From contig JAGQMO010000006.1 in NCBI GenBank assembly GCA_020428615.1, positions 1 through 24,074 of the forward strand: 24,074 bases of DNA, in the 5' to 3' direction. The notes beneath the pieces are model-generated. The model made no database searches. It saw only the letters and a list, made by a program, of their open reading frames with translations, and was not told where the DNA came from. Positions 5,909 through 13,701 of the stretch are shown piece after piece (positions within the stretch are counted from its first letter, which is position 1; the number at the start of each line of letters is the position of its first letter). The stretch comes from Patescibacteria group bacterium. GTDB taxonomy: Bacteria > Patescibacteriota > Minisyncoccia > Phycocordibacterales > UBA1006. The position numbers and the translations under genes were made by a program.

Positions 5909-7162
5909 ATGAAGCAATCAGAATTGTTCACAAAGACACGTAAAGAAGCCCCTGCGGACGAAACCTCAAAAAACGCAGAGCTCCTCATTCGGGCGGGTTA
6001 CATTCATAAGGAAATGGCCGGTGTCTACGATCTCCTTCCTCTCGGAGTAAAGGTTGTTGAAAACATCAAAGAAATTGTGCGTCAGGAAATGAACGCCATT
6101 GGTGGGCAAGAGTTGATGATGTCATCACTTCAATCAAAAGACATATGGACGACAACTCAACGTTGGGATGATGATGTTGTTGATGTATGGTTCAAATCTG
6201 AGTTAAAAGCCGGTGGTGAAATAGGATTTGGTTGGTCTCATGAGGAACCGATTACCGAGATGATGAAGAATCACCTCTCGTCATATAAAGATTTACCGGT
6301 GTATGTGTACCAATTTCAAAATAAATTCAGAAACGAATTACGAGCGAAATCAGGTATGATGCGTGGACGTGAGTTTGTAATGAAAGATATGTACTCATTC
6401 TCATTAGATGCAGAACAACACGAAGCGTTTTATCAAAAAACTATTGATGCGTACCACCGCTGTTACCGCCGGCTCGGGATTGGAAATGATACATTTGTTA
6501 CTTTTGCGACAGGAGGAGCGTTCACTGAATTCAGCCATGAATTTCAAACGATTTGTGAAGCAGGTGAAGATGAAATTTACATTAACCGCGAAAAAGGTAT
6601 TGCATTAAACCAAGAAGTGTACAATGAGAAAACGCTCAAAGATTTAGATGTTGCTGAAAACGAACTTGAAAAAGTGAGAACTGCTGAAGTAGGGAATATT
6701 TTTAATTTTGGAACACGGAAATGTGAAGAAATGGATTTGTATGTCAATGATGAAGCTGGCAATCGTATTCCTGTGCATTTGGGATCATATGGAATTGGTG
6801 TTACTCGCATTATGGGTGTTATCGCTGAGAAGTTTTCAGATGATAAAGGTATCGTTTGGCCAGAAGAGATTGCACCGTTTACTGTGCATCTTGTAACATT
6901 TGGAAAGAATGAAAATATTTTCCGCGAAGCTGAGAATCTCTACCATGATTTGAAAAACGCTGGCATTGAAGTATTGTTTGATGATCGAGACATCGGTCCC
7001 GGACAAAAACTCAATGACGCGGATCTCATGGGTATGCCATACCGCATTGTTGTTTCAGAAAAAGCCGCAGAGAAGGGTGGCGTGGAAATTACTAAGCGCA
7101 GCACTGGTGATATTGAGTTTGTTGATCCTGCACGAGTCATTGCACATCTCACAGAAGGTTAA
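5909..7162 (+). CDS. proS: Prolyl-tRNA synthetase, no editing domain
   Basis: Class II synthetase charging tRNA-Pro. The 417 residues hold the N-terminal segment with KEAPADETSKNAELLIRAGY, motif 1 near residues 48-70, motif 2 beginning FRNE at 140-143 and continuing into RGREFVMKDMYSF, motif 3 GSYGIGVTR at 292-300, and the C-terminal anticodon-binding domain from about 325. Usual bacterial ProRS has about 570 residues because an INS/YbaK-like editing domain sits between motifs 2 and 3. Here the segment between them is too short to hold it, as in mitochondrial-type and some alphaproteobacterial enzymes. Editing of Ala-tRNA-Pro would then need a separate protein or be absent. It heads a likely operon with mreB, which starts 10 bases after its stop. 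The ATG is confirmed by the promoter spacing. Confidence 0.95.
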   Translation: MKQSELFTKTRKEAPADETSKNAELLIRAGYIHKEMAGVYDLLPLGVKVVENIKEIVRQEMNAIGGQELMMSSLQSKDIWTTTQRWDDDVVDVWFKSELKAGGEIGFGWSHEEPITEMMKNHLSSYKDLPVYVYQFQNKFRNELRAKSGMMRGREFVMKDMYSFSLDAEQHEAFYQKTIDAYHRCYRRLGIGNDTFVTFATGGAFTEFSHEFQTICEAGEDEIYINREKGIALNQEVYNEKTLKDLDVAENELEKVRTAEVGNIFNFGTRKCEEMDLYVNDEAGNRIPVHLGSYGIGVTRIMGVIAEKFSDDKGIVWPEEIAPFTVHLVTFGKNENIFREAENLYHDLKNAGIEVLFDDRDIGPGQKLNDADLMGMPYRIVVSEKAAEKGGVEITKRSTGDIEFVDPARVIAHLTEG

Positions 7163-7172
7163 TTAATTTATT

Positions 7173-8228
7173 ATGAGTTCGTTTTTGAAAAAACTGTATA
7201 ATCGATTTTCGAACGATATTGGTATTGATTTGGGAACTGCAAACACACTTGTTCATGTGAAAGGACAAGGCGTTGTTATCAATGAACCATCAGTAGTTGC
7301 CATGAATACTAAAACCAATCGTGTCGTTGCGGTTGGCGCTGAAGCACGAGAAATGCTTGGGAGAAACCCTGGACACATCGAGGTGGTGCGTCCACTTGTT
7401 GACGGTGTTATTTCTGATTTTGATGTGACTGAGGAAATGCTCTCTTATTTGATTCGTAAAGCCGAATCAAAATCAAAAAAGTTCTTCCGTCCGCGTGTTA
7501 TTGTTGGTGTTCCTTCCGGTATTACCAACGTAGAGCATCGCGCGGTATATGATGCGACTCATAATGCAGGAGCGCGTGAAGTGTACATTATTGAAGAACC
7601 GATGGCTGCAGCAGTTGGACTTGGTTTACCGGTACTTGAAGCAATGGGTTCAATGGTTATTGATATTGGAGGTGGTACCACCGATGTTGCTGTTATTTCA
7701 CTTGCGGGAGTTGTGCAATCAAAGAACATGAAGATTGCAGGTGATAAACTCAATCAAGATATCATTACGTATTTACGTGATGAATTTAAGATTCTCGTAG
7801 GTGAGAAAACAGCCGAAGAGATTAAAATTAAAATCGGCGCAATCAGCGATCATGAACAACTTGAATCAGAAATTCGAGGGAGAGACATTATCACAGGTCT
7901 TCCACGACAAATCCTCATCAATAATCATGATATTCGAGAGGCAATTTCTCACTCTGTTGAAATTCTGGTGGACGGCGTAAAAGAAGTGTTGGAAAAAACA
8001 CCTCCAGAAATTGTTTCGGATGTCATGCAACGGGGGATTTATCTCGTAGGAGGGGGAGCATTAATTCGAGGGCTTGATGAACTTTTAGAACATGAGCTAG
8101 AAATCCCAGTATACGTTGGAGAAGACCCACTCTTTTCTGTTGTGGTAGGAACCGGACTGGTTCTTGATCACATTGACGATTACAAAGAAGTATTAATTCA
8201 CGAAGACGATGAGTTACCGTTACGATAA
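7173..8228 (+). CDS. mreB: Rod-shape actin-like protein MreB
   Basis: 351-residue bacterial actin that forms membrane-bound filaments guiding cell-wall synthesis. ATP-site landmarks are all present: phosphate-1 loop DLGTANT (19-25), phosphate-2 loop DIGGGTTD (164-171), and the adenosine motif LVGGGALIRGLDELL near residue 290. The N-terminal helix SSFLKKLYNRFSNDIG is amphipathic and suits membrane binding. Length is normal for the family. It begins 10 bases after proS and overlaps mreC by 20 bases, so translation of the two is probably coupled. No mreD, rodA or penicillin-binding protein follows, so the rest of the elongation machinery must be elsewhere. No Shine-Dalgarno sequence precedes the ATG. 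Confidence 0.97.
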   Translation: MSSFLKKLYNRFSNDIGIDLGTANTLVHVKGQGVVINEPSVVAMNTKTNRVVAVGAEAREMLGRNPGHIEVVRPLVDGVISDFDVTEEMLSYLIRKAESKSKKFFRPRVIVGVPSGITNVEHRAVYDATHNAGAREVYIIEEPMAAAVGLGLPVLEAMGSMVIDIGGGTTDVAVISLAGVVQSKNMKIAGDKLNQDIITYLRDEFKILVGEKTAEEIKIKIGAISDHEQLESEIRGRDIITGLPRQILINNHDIREAISHSVEILVDGVKEVLEKTPPEIVSDVMQRGIYLVGGGALIRGLDELLEHELEIPVYVGEDPLFSVVVGTGLVLDHIDDYKEVLIHEDDELPLR

Positions 8229-9006
8229 AGCAAAAAAAAATCGCACGCGATGGTATGTGATGGGTAGTATGTTGTTGGTCCTCGCATTTTTTACTCCAAT
8301 CTATCGTTGGGTTTTTGATATTGTTGAGAAACCACTTGAACGAACATGGCAACATCAAGGAGAAATATTTATTGGCGGAGAAAATTTTTTCGAGACATGG
8401 TATGGTAAACAAAAAATTCTTGAGGAGAACCGTAATCTCAAAAGTGAAGTAACGCGTCTTGAAATCGATAACCTCCGTACTCGTTATTTGTCTGAACAAC
8501 TTGAAGAAACCTATCGTATTACTTCAGACGATGATTTTCTCGTTCCTGCACAGGTACTAAAGCATGGCGTTCTCGGAGCGGGAGATACCTTGATTGTGAA
8601 TCAAGGAACGAATCAAGGAATCACCGTAGGTAGTCAAGTAGTTGTGTATGACAATGTGTTGATCGGATTTGTAGATGATGTCTATGATACAACATCTCGG
8701 GTTGTGTTGTATTCACAATCAAACCACACGATTGAAGGAGTTCTGTTTCCTCATAATGTGCAATTGACTGCGGAAGGGTACGGGCATGGTGGATTTTTCA
8801 TTGAAGCACCGCGCGAAATTGAAGTTGAAGCAGGAGATGTTTTTTATAGTCTCGCGCATCCAGGTAGAATTATTGCTATTGTCCGCGAAGTGGTATTTGA
8901 CCCTCGTGATCCATTCAAAAAGGTGTATCTGTCATATCCGGTGAATATGAATGAAGTGCAGGTCGTGGGAATAAAAAAACAGCCTATATCAACTCATGTT
9001 GAATAG
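8209..9006 (+). CDS. mreC: Rod-shape protein MreC
   Basis: 265 residues: a short basic N-terminus, one TM anchor (about 17-37), a coiled coil (about 65-100) and the extracytoplasmic beta-barrel domain that links MreB filaments to wall synthases. Typical features include VNQGTNQGITVGSQVVVYDNVLIGFV in the first barrel and a second Gly-rich barrel, broken here only by charged loops. The start ATG lies inside mreB, 20 bases before its stop, and the reading frame there gives a plausible cytoplasmic basic tail. The gene ends inside a strong two-way terminator, so mreD is not part of this operon. MreBC without MreD is seen in some reduced genomes. High confidence from the domain order and the mreB neighbour. 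Confidence 0.95.
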   Translation: MSYRYDKAKKNRTRWYVMGSMLLVLAFFTPIYRWVFDIVEKPLERTWQHQGEIFIGGENFFETWYGKQKILEENRNLKSEVTRLEIDNLRTRYLSEQLEETYRITSDDDFLVPAQVLKHGVLGAGDTLIVNQGTNQGITVGSQVVVYDNVLIGFVDDVYDTTSRVVLYSQSNHTIEGVLFPHNVQLTAEGYGHGGFFIEAPREIEVEAGDVFYSLAHPGRIIAIVREVVFDPRDPFKKVYLSYPVNMNEVQVVGIKKQPISTHVE

Positions 9007-9017
9007 GACTGTTTTTT
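8974..9017. terminator. Bidirectional terminator, mreC and lipoprotein gene
   Basis: Long imperfect hairpin: AAAAAACAG (8974-8982) pairs with CTGTTTTTT (9009-9017), with inner CCTAT/ATAGG and CAAC/GTTG and a TCAT loop. The stop TAG of mreC (9004-9006) lies in the right arm. The symmetrical A and T runs let it act for the convergent minus-strand gene, whose stop is 4 bases away. Confidence 0.8.
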
Positions 9018-9021
9018 GTTT

Positions 9022-9390
9022 TCATTTAAAGATTATGGCTATTTTTGTAATTTTTTGCTCTCCAAGAGAAATTTCACCCTCTGGATTCATAAATAGTTCA
9101 TAATCTGCTACGTACATTACTGTATCTCCAACTTTTAATGGAAATTCCTCGCAACACTCCGTTAATCGTGGCTGCAAGGATAGCAGAGGTATCTCATTCT
9201 TTTGGTTTTTGAGTTCTTCTTTAGATATGGGGGTATAACCCCGAGCATACATATTGTAGCGTAATTGGCTAGCATAGTTGAGCGATTGTACTCCAACTTC
9301 ATATTGGACCACGTGAAATTGAGTGATGTTTTGTGTTGATGTACAGCCAAAAAAAATAAGAGTTAAGAGATAGAAAAATATTTTTTTCAT
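9022..9390 (-). CDS. Putative lipoprotein
   Basis: 122 residues with a classical lipoprotein signal peptide: MKK, a hydrophobic core, then LIFFGC, putting the lipid-modified Cys at residue 16 followed by Thr-Ser (no Asp at +2). The mature part is soluble, mixed alpha/beta, with a Cys-Cys pair near residue 79 (ECCEE) and several Tyr residues. No known domain is recognised; it would sit on the outer face of the membrane. It is the only complete gene here that ends in TGA, and it has one of the best consensus sigma-70 promoters, unlike the leaderless units around it, so recent acquisition is possible. Convergent with mreC, sharing its terminator. Function unknown. Confidence 0.7.
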   Translation of the reverse strand: MKKIFFYLLTLIFFGCTSTQNITQFHVVQYEVGVQSLNYASQLRYNMYARGYTPISKEELKNQKNEIPLLSLQPRLTECCEEFPLKVGDTVMYVADYELFMNPEGEISLGEQKITKIAIIFK

Positions 9391-9451
9391 GGAGTTTTTG
9401 ATTATGAGTTCTTGTTTTGCGAACCCTGGTTTATACTGAATTGTTTTTCAT

Positions 9452-9480
9452 ACTATATAAAATATATAGATATATGTCAA
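9452..9480 (-). promoter_or_regulatory. Consensus promoter of the lipoprotein gene
   Basis: Read on the minus strand: TTGACA (9480-9475), exactly 17 bases, then TATAGT (9457-9452). The predicted transcript starts near 9445, leaving about 55 bases of leader before the ATG at 9390. Confidence 0.75.
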
Positions 9481-9508
9481 TACATCTTCCTTTTTGATCT
9501 TTTTTATG

Positions 9509-9514
9509 TACACT
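9509..9514 (+). promoter_or_regulatory. -10 box of tgt, leaderless
   Basis: TACACT ends 6 bases before the ATG at 9521. The same box and spacing occur before the gene at 19341. It favours ATG 9521 over the TTG at 9494 upstream of it, which would lie before the box. No convincing -35 box. Confidence 0.5.
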
Positions 9515-9520
9515 CGAATC

Positions 9521-10726
9521 ATGAACAAATTTTCTTTTGAAATAAAGAAAAAAATGGATGGGTTAGGGCGAGCGGGTGTCATTACTACCCCGCACGGACA
9601 GATCCAAACCCCAGCGTTTGTTGTGGTGGGAACCAAGGCGAACGTCAAAGGTATAACTCCCGAGATGCTCGAAGATGTGGGAGCACAAGTAGTACTTGCG
9701 AACACCTACCATTTGTATCTTGAACCAGGTGATGAAATTGTCGCCGAAGCTGGCGGTTTTCCAAACATGATGAATTGGAATGGTCCGACTATGACCGATA
9801 GTGGAGGATTCCAAGTTTTTTCATTAGGCGAAGCATTTGGCACCGGTGTCTCAAAAGTTGCGAGTGGTGAAGAGATTGTCGTATCAGAACGGAAGGGTTA
9901 CAGCAAAACGAATAAAAATGCTTTCATTGATGAAGATGGAGTAACATTTCGCTCGCACATTGATGGATCAAAACACCGGTTCACGCCTGAACGATCGATG
10001 GAAATTCAGTGGAATCTTGGTGCAGATATGATTTTTGCCTTTGATGAATGTACGAGTCCACTTGCCGATCATACCTATCAACAAGAAGCCATGGAGCGAA
10101 CTCATAGATGGGCTGAACGTTCGCTCAAAAGACACAACGAACTTGATCCAGACAACATACAGGCATTGTTTGGCGTTGTGCAGGGTGGGCGGTTTCAGGA
10201 TCTTCGCGAAGAATCTGCGCGAACGCTCGGTGCTATGGATTTTGACGGTTTTGGTATTGGAGGATCATTCAATAAAGACGACATGGCACAGGCCGTTGGA
10301 TGGGTGAATAGCATTCTTCCTGAAGATAAACCTCGTCACATGCTTGGTATTGGCGAACCGATGGATATTTTTGCAGGCGTAGAGAATGGGTGTGACCTCT
10401 TTGATTGCGTATCGCCAACCCGGGTTGCACGTCATGGACGTATCTATACCAAAAATGGCTCAATCAACCTCAAGAATGCGCGATTCAAATCAGACTTTAT
10501 GCCACTTGAAGAAGGATGTCATTGTTACACCTGCCAAAACTACACCCGCGCGTACGTTAGTCATCTTTTGCGGTCAAGTGAAATGCTTGGACAAACGCTT
10601 GGATCAATTCACAACCTCTATTTCATCGTGAAGTTGGTGGATGATATTCGACAGTCGATGTATGATGGGCGGTTTGAAAAATATAAAAAAGAATTTACTG
10701 ATCGGTACTATGAAAAGAAAAAGTAA
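9521..10726 (+). CDS. tgt: tRNA-guanine transglycosylase
   Basis: 401 residues. Exchanges guanine-34 of tRNAs with GUN anticodons for a queuosine precursor. The TIM-barrel catalytic set is present: DSGGFQ with Asp93, DECTSP with Asp175 and the nucleophile Asp295 in FDCVSPTRVARHG. The structural zinc site is intact (Cys333, Cys335, Cys338, His364, matching the E. coli spacing). The recognition loop that reads GLAVGE in E. coli reads GSFNKD here (248-253), so the bound base may differ from preQ1. An extra segment of about 25 residues (about 108-133) makes it longer than the usual 375. It has its own leaderless promoter and ends in a hairpin shared with rpmA. No queuosine-synthesis gene is nearby, so base salvage is likely. 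Confidence 0.95.
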   Translation: MNKFSFEIKKKMDGLGRAGVITTPHGQIQTPAFVVVGTKANVKGITPEMLEDVGAQVVLANTYHLYLEPGDEIVAEAGGFPNMMNWNGPTMTDSGGFQVFSLGEAFGTGVSKVASGEEIVVSERKGYSKTNKNAFIDEDGVTFRSHIDGSKHRFTPERSMEIQWNLGADMIFAFDECTSPLADHTYQQEAMERTHRWAERSLKRHNELDPDNIQALFGVVQGGRFQDLREESARTLGAMDFDGFGIGGSFNKDDMAQAVGWVNSILPEDKPRHMLGIGEPMDIFAGVENGCDLFDCVSPTRVARHGRIYTKNGSINLKNARFKSDFMPLEEGCHCYTCQNYTRAYVSHLLRSSEMLGQTLGSIHNLYFIVKLVDDIRQSMYDGRFEKYKKEFTDRYYEKKK

Positions 10727-10745
10727 CACTGAGGTGTTACTTTTT
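10721..10745. terminator. Bidirectional terminator, tgt and rpmA
   Basis: GTAACAC (10723-10729) pairs perfectly with GTGTTAC (10734-10740) around TGAG, with T-runs on both strands. The stop codons of tgt (10724-10726) and rpmA (10739-10737) both lie inside the arms, 10 bases apart. Confidence 0.85.
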
Positions 10746-11093
10746 CTTTGGTGCTGGTTTTTTGGTTTCAGACGTTGTTTCTTTAATCTTTTTTGCTTTT
10801 GGAGCTTTCTTCACTCCTTCAGTTACAACCGAAACAATTTTCTTTACGGTAGTTTTTCCGTTGAATCCCTTCTTGCGCTTGGTTCCGAATGTTACGGTTC
10901 CTGCTTTGAGGGCAAAGAGGGTGTGATCTTTTCCAACCCCTACGTTCTCACCAGCCATGATTTTGGTACCACGTTGGCGAACGATGATTGAACCAATCTG
11001 TGCCTTTTGTCCGTCAGCGAGTTTGGTTCCAAGATATTTTGGATTTGAATCACGGAGGTTTTTTGCGGAACCACCGGCTTTCCTATGTGCCAT
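10737..11093 (-). CDS. rpmA: 50S ribosomal protein L27 with Lys-rich tail
   Basis: L27 sits near the peptidyl-transferase centre, its N-terminal tail reaching the tRNA ends. The N-terminus is MAHRKAGGSAKNLRDSNPKY, the normal mature form, so no Firmicute-type cleaved leader is present. The globular part (to about residue 88) is standard with the GSIIVRQRGTK and GKDHTLFALK motifs. A tail of about 30 residues rich in Lys, Ala, Pro and Thr follows, giving 118 instead of about 85 residues. No rplU (L21) partner is next to it, unlike the common rplU-rpmA pair. The start lies 5 bases from TATAAC on the minus strand, so the mRNA should be leaderless. Confidence 0.96.
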   Translation of the reverse strand: MAHRKAGGSAKNLRDSNPKYLGTKLADGQKAQIGSIIVRQRGTKIMAGENVGVGKDHTLFALKAGTVTFGTKRKKGFNGKTTVKKIVSVVTEGVKKAPKAKKIKETTSETKKPAPKKK

Positions 11094-11098
11094 ATAAC

Positions 11099-11104
11099 GT
11101 TATA
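11099..11104 (-). promoter_or_regulatory. -10 box of rpmA, leaderless
   Basis: On the minus strand, TATAAC (11104-11099) ends 5 bases before the ATG at 11093. No strong -35 box is evident 16-18 bases upstream. Confidence 0.5.
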
Positions 11105-11173
11105 CTGTAGCTATATTACCTAATAATTAATCAGTGAGACACGAGGTAATGGATCTCAAATCTCAAGAGTAAC

Positions 11174-11548
11174 ATGCGGATTATAGACAAAGCGTTTAAA
11201 AAAATCAAGGATACCTCAACATTACCATGGATCGATCATGTGATGTGGGTAACTATTATTATGTTTGTCGGTTTGGGAGCTTTTTCACTCGGCATGATAT
11301 ATCAACAAAAGCGTGCACTTCAAGAGCATCCACTTGCAATCACCTATAGTTCTGATGCTGTCGCACTGTGGGAAGAATACCAATCTCTCAAACGAGAAAA
11401 CCAAGATTACTTTGCATCAAAGAATGGCTCGGTGGTGTACCCTGTAGGGTGTTCAAGGGGAAATACGATCAAGGAAGAAAATAAAGTATTTTTTGATGAC
11501 ATTCAATCAGCGTTAAATTTAGGATATAAAGAGGCGAGTGGGTGTTAG
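11174..11548 (+). CDS. Membrane-anchored protein with Ada-like Cys motif
   Basis: 124 residues: a basic N-terminus, one TM segment (about 23-47), a helical linker, and a C-terminal module of about 40 residues that begins SKNGSVVYPVGC and ends GYKEASGC. The pattern - an aromatic strand, Cys, then IKEENKVFF, a helix, GY and a final Cys - matches the small zinc-binding domain of Ada-type proteins in outline (KIKPENRVYF there). Only two of the four zinc Cys of Ada can be seen, so metal binding may be lost or shared with another chain. I have the impression that such TM-plus-module proteins recur in CPR genomes. It lies divergent from rpmA and upstream of uvrB, which has its own promoter. Family assignment moderate; role unknown. 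Confidence 0.6.
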   Translation: MRIIDKAFKKIKDTSTLPWIDHVMWVTIIMFVGLGAFSLGMIYQQKRALQEHPLAITYSSDAVALWEEYQSLKRENQDYFASKNGSVVYPVGCSRGNTIKEENKVFFDDIQSALNLGYKEASGC

Positions 11549-11571
11549 CTTTTTTGTTTTTGTAATTTAGC

Positions 11572-11577
11572 TATAGT
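11572..11577 (+). promoter_or_regulatory. -10 box of uvrB, leaderless
   Basis: TATAGT ends 6 bases before the uvrB ATG at 11584. A T-run (11551-11555 and on) directly precedes it after the stop of the previous gene. Confidence 0.55.
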
Positions 11578-11583
11578 AGATTT

Positions 11584-13614
11584 ATGTCACAAAAATTTAA
11601 ACTCCATTCCGAATACCGACCAGCAGGGGACCAACCAACAGCCATTCAATCTCTCGTAACAGGTTTAGAATCAGGTGCGCTCAAGCAAACACTTCTCGGG
11701 GTAACTGGTTCTGGTAAGACCTTTACCATGGCAAACGTCATCAACGAGGTGCAGAAACCGACCCTCGTTATTGCCCACAATAAAACCCTCGCTGCCCAGT
11801 TGGCGCAAGAGTTTGAAGAGTTTTTTCCTGATAATGCGGTGCACTACTTTGTGTCGTACTACGATTACTATCAGCCCGAAGCATATGTTGCGGCGAGTGA
11901 CACGTACATTGAAAAAGATGCCCAGATCAACGACGAGATTGACCGCCTGCGTCACGCCACCACGCAATCATTGATTTCGCGCAATGACGTGATTATTGTC
12001 GCATCAGTTTCCTGTATTTACGGTCTTGGATCACCGGAAGAGTACCTTGCCAAAAATTTTCTCATCAATGTTGGCGATAAAATGTCAAAGACTGACGTCA
12101 TGCGAAAACTGGTCGAGATTCATTTTGAACGCACGAACGCTGACCTCTCTCCAGGTTCATTTCGTTCTGTCGGGAATACGGTCGAGGTTATGCCGACTGA
12201 TTCCGATAAAAAGATGTATCGCATTGATGTTTCGGGAGGACGCGTTGATATGATTCAAATTATCAATCCTATTTCTGGCGTTGTTCTCGAAAAGGTTGAT
12301 CAAGTGCTCATATTCCCAGCTAAACACTTTCTCACCGATGGAGCGAAAAAAGACCGAGCGCTTTCGGCTATTCGCGCAGAACTTGATGAGCAATTGAAAT
12401 TCTTTGAGGACAACCACATGTACCTTGAACATGATCGTTTGAAACGCAGAACAGATTACGATCTCGCCATGATTCGTGAGGTTGGCTATTGTTCGGGTAT
12501 CGAAAACTACTCGCGACACCTTTCAGGAAAAGCAGAGGGCGAGGCGCCTGACACCTTGCTATCGTACTTTCCACACGACAAAAATGGCAATCCAGAATTC
12601 TTGACGATTATTGATGAATCGCATGTGACTCTGCCGCAACTGCGCGCCATGTATCGTGGTGATCAGGCCCGCAAGGAAAATCTGGTAAAACACGGGTTTA
12701 GGTTGCCCTCTGCCAAAGATAACCGACCATTGCGATTCGAAGAATTTGAAGAGCGTGTTGGGCAACAAGTCTACGTTTCAGCAACACCATCTGATTACGA
12801 ACGAGAGGTGTCGAGCCAGGTGGTTGAACAGATCATCCGTCCGACCGGACTCCTTGATCCTGTCATTGAACGCCGGCCTGTGAAAATCGATGAGGAGAAT
12901 AATTTTAGAGGTCAAATCCAGGACTTCATCGCCGAGGCACTAGCCGAGGTTGAAAAGGGCGGGCGCGTTCTTGCTACCACCCTGACCAAGAAAATGGCCG
13001 AAGACCTATCGAGCTACCTCAAAGACAAAGACATCAAGGCAGAGTACCTCCACAGCGATGTTAAAACAATGGAACGCATTAAAATAATCACGGATTTTCG
13101 GCGTGGAGAATTCGACATTTTAATTGGAGTAAACCTTTTACGCGAGGGGCTCGACATGCCCGAGGTGACTTTAATCGGGATTCTCGATGCTGACAAGGTT
13201 GGATTTTTGAGATCTGAAACTTCGCTCATTCAAACGATCGGACGAGCTGCTCGTAATGATCGTGGTCGGGTGATTGTGTATGCTGATGTGATGACAGATG
13301 CGCTCCAGGCGGCTATCAACGAAACCGCACGTCGTCGCGCCTTACAAGAAGCCTACAACAAAGAACACGGCATTACGCCAAAGACCATTCAAAAGGCGGT
13401 CAAAGACATCACCGAACGCATGCGCACTGAACACGTTGATACCGTTTTGACGGAACTCGAAACTGATCTTCAGGCTTTTAGCGGCGATATCAAGAAATTG
13501 ATCAAGTACAAAAAACGCGCCATGAATGATGCGGTGAAGGAACTTGATTTTGAGAGGGCGGCGATTGTCCGTGATCAACTCATTGAATTAGAAGGTAGGT
13601 TAGGAGAAAAATAA
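11584..13614 (+). CDS. uvrB: Excinuclease ABC subunit B
   Basis: 676 residues, full length. UvrB receives the lesion from UvrA, opens the DNA and recruits UvrC. Walker A is GVTGSGKT (39-46). The beta-hairpin that clamps the strand follows with YYDYYQPEAYVAASDTYIEK (about 92-111). The helicase motif II is DESH near residue 345, motif VI QTIGRAARN lies near 550, and the C-terminal UVR domain (KELDFERAAIVRDQLIELE, about 650-670) binds UvrC. Coding is noticeably richer in G and C in the third base than in the flanking small genes, which suits a strongly conserved, well-expressed gene but could also mean a different source. uvrA lies downstream but is separated by two unrelated genes. The -10 box 6 bases before the ATG fixes the start. 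Confidence 0.97.
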   Translation: MSQKFKLHSEYRPAGDQPTAIQSLVTGLESGALKQTLLGVTGSGKTFTMANVINEVQKPTLVIAHNKTLAAQLAQEFEEFFPDNAVHYFVSYYDYYQPEAYVAASDTYIEKDAQINDEIDRLRHATTQSLISRNDVIIVASVSCIYGLGSPEEYLAKNFLINVGDKMSKTDVMRKLVEIHFERTNADLSPGSFRSVGNTVEVMPTDSDKKMYRIDVSGGRVDMIQIINPISGVVLEKVDQVLIFPAKHFLTDGAKKDRALSAIRAELDEQLKFFEDNHMYLEHDRLKRRTDYDLAMIREVGYCSGIENYSRHLSGKAEGEAPDTLLSYFPHDKNGNPEFLTIIDESHVTLPQLRAMYRGDQARKENLVKHGFRLPSAKDNRPLRFEEFEERVGQQVYVSATPSDYEREVSSQVVEQIIRPTGLLDPVIERRPVKIDEENNFRGQIQDFIAEALAEVEKGGRVLATTLTKKMAEDLSSYLKDKDIKAEYLHSDVKTMERIKIITDFRRGEFDILIGVNLLREGLDMPEVTLIGILDADKVGFLRSETSLIQTIGRAARNDRGRVIVYADVMTDALQAAINETARRRALQEAYNKEHGITPKTIQKAVKDITERMRTEHVDTVLTELETDLQAFSGDIKKLIKYKKRAMNDAVKELDFERAAIVRDQLIELEGRLGEK

Positions 13615-13701
13615 AAAATTGAAGGTACGTTTATGATTTCAGACTTTACTTTTTGATTAAACAATGTATTTTAAAGAAAATAATCCAAAAATTGAAAAGT
13701 C

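Noticed and set aside
9022..9024. UGA read as an amino acid
   Set aside because: The lipoprotein gene ends sensibly at the UGA next to a terminator, and no other gene has an in-frame UGA.
9494..9520. Upstream TTG start for tgt
   Set aside because: It lies before the TACACT box; the N-terminus from 9521 matches the family.
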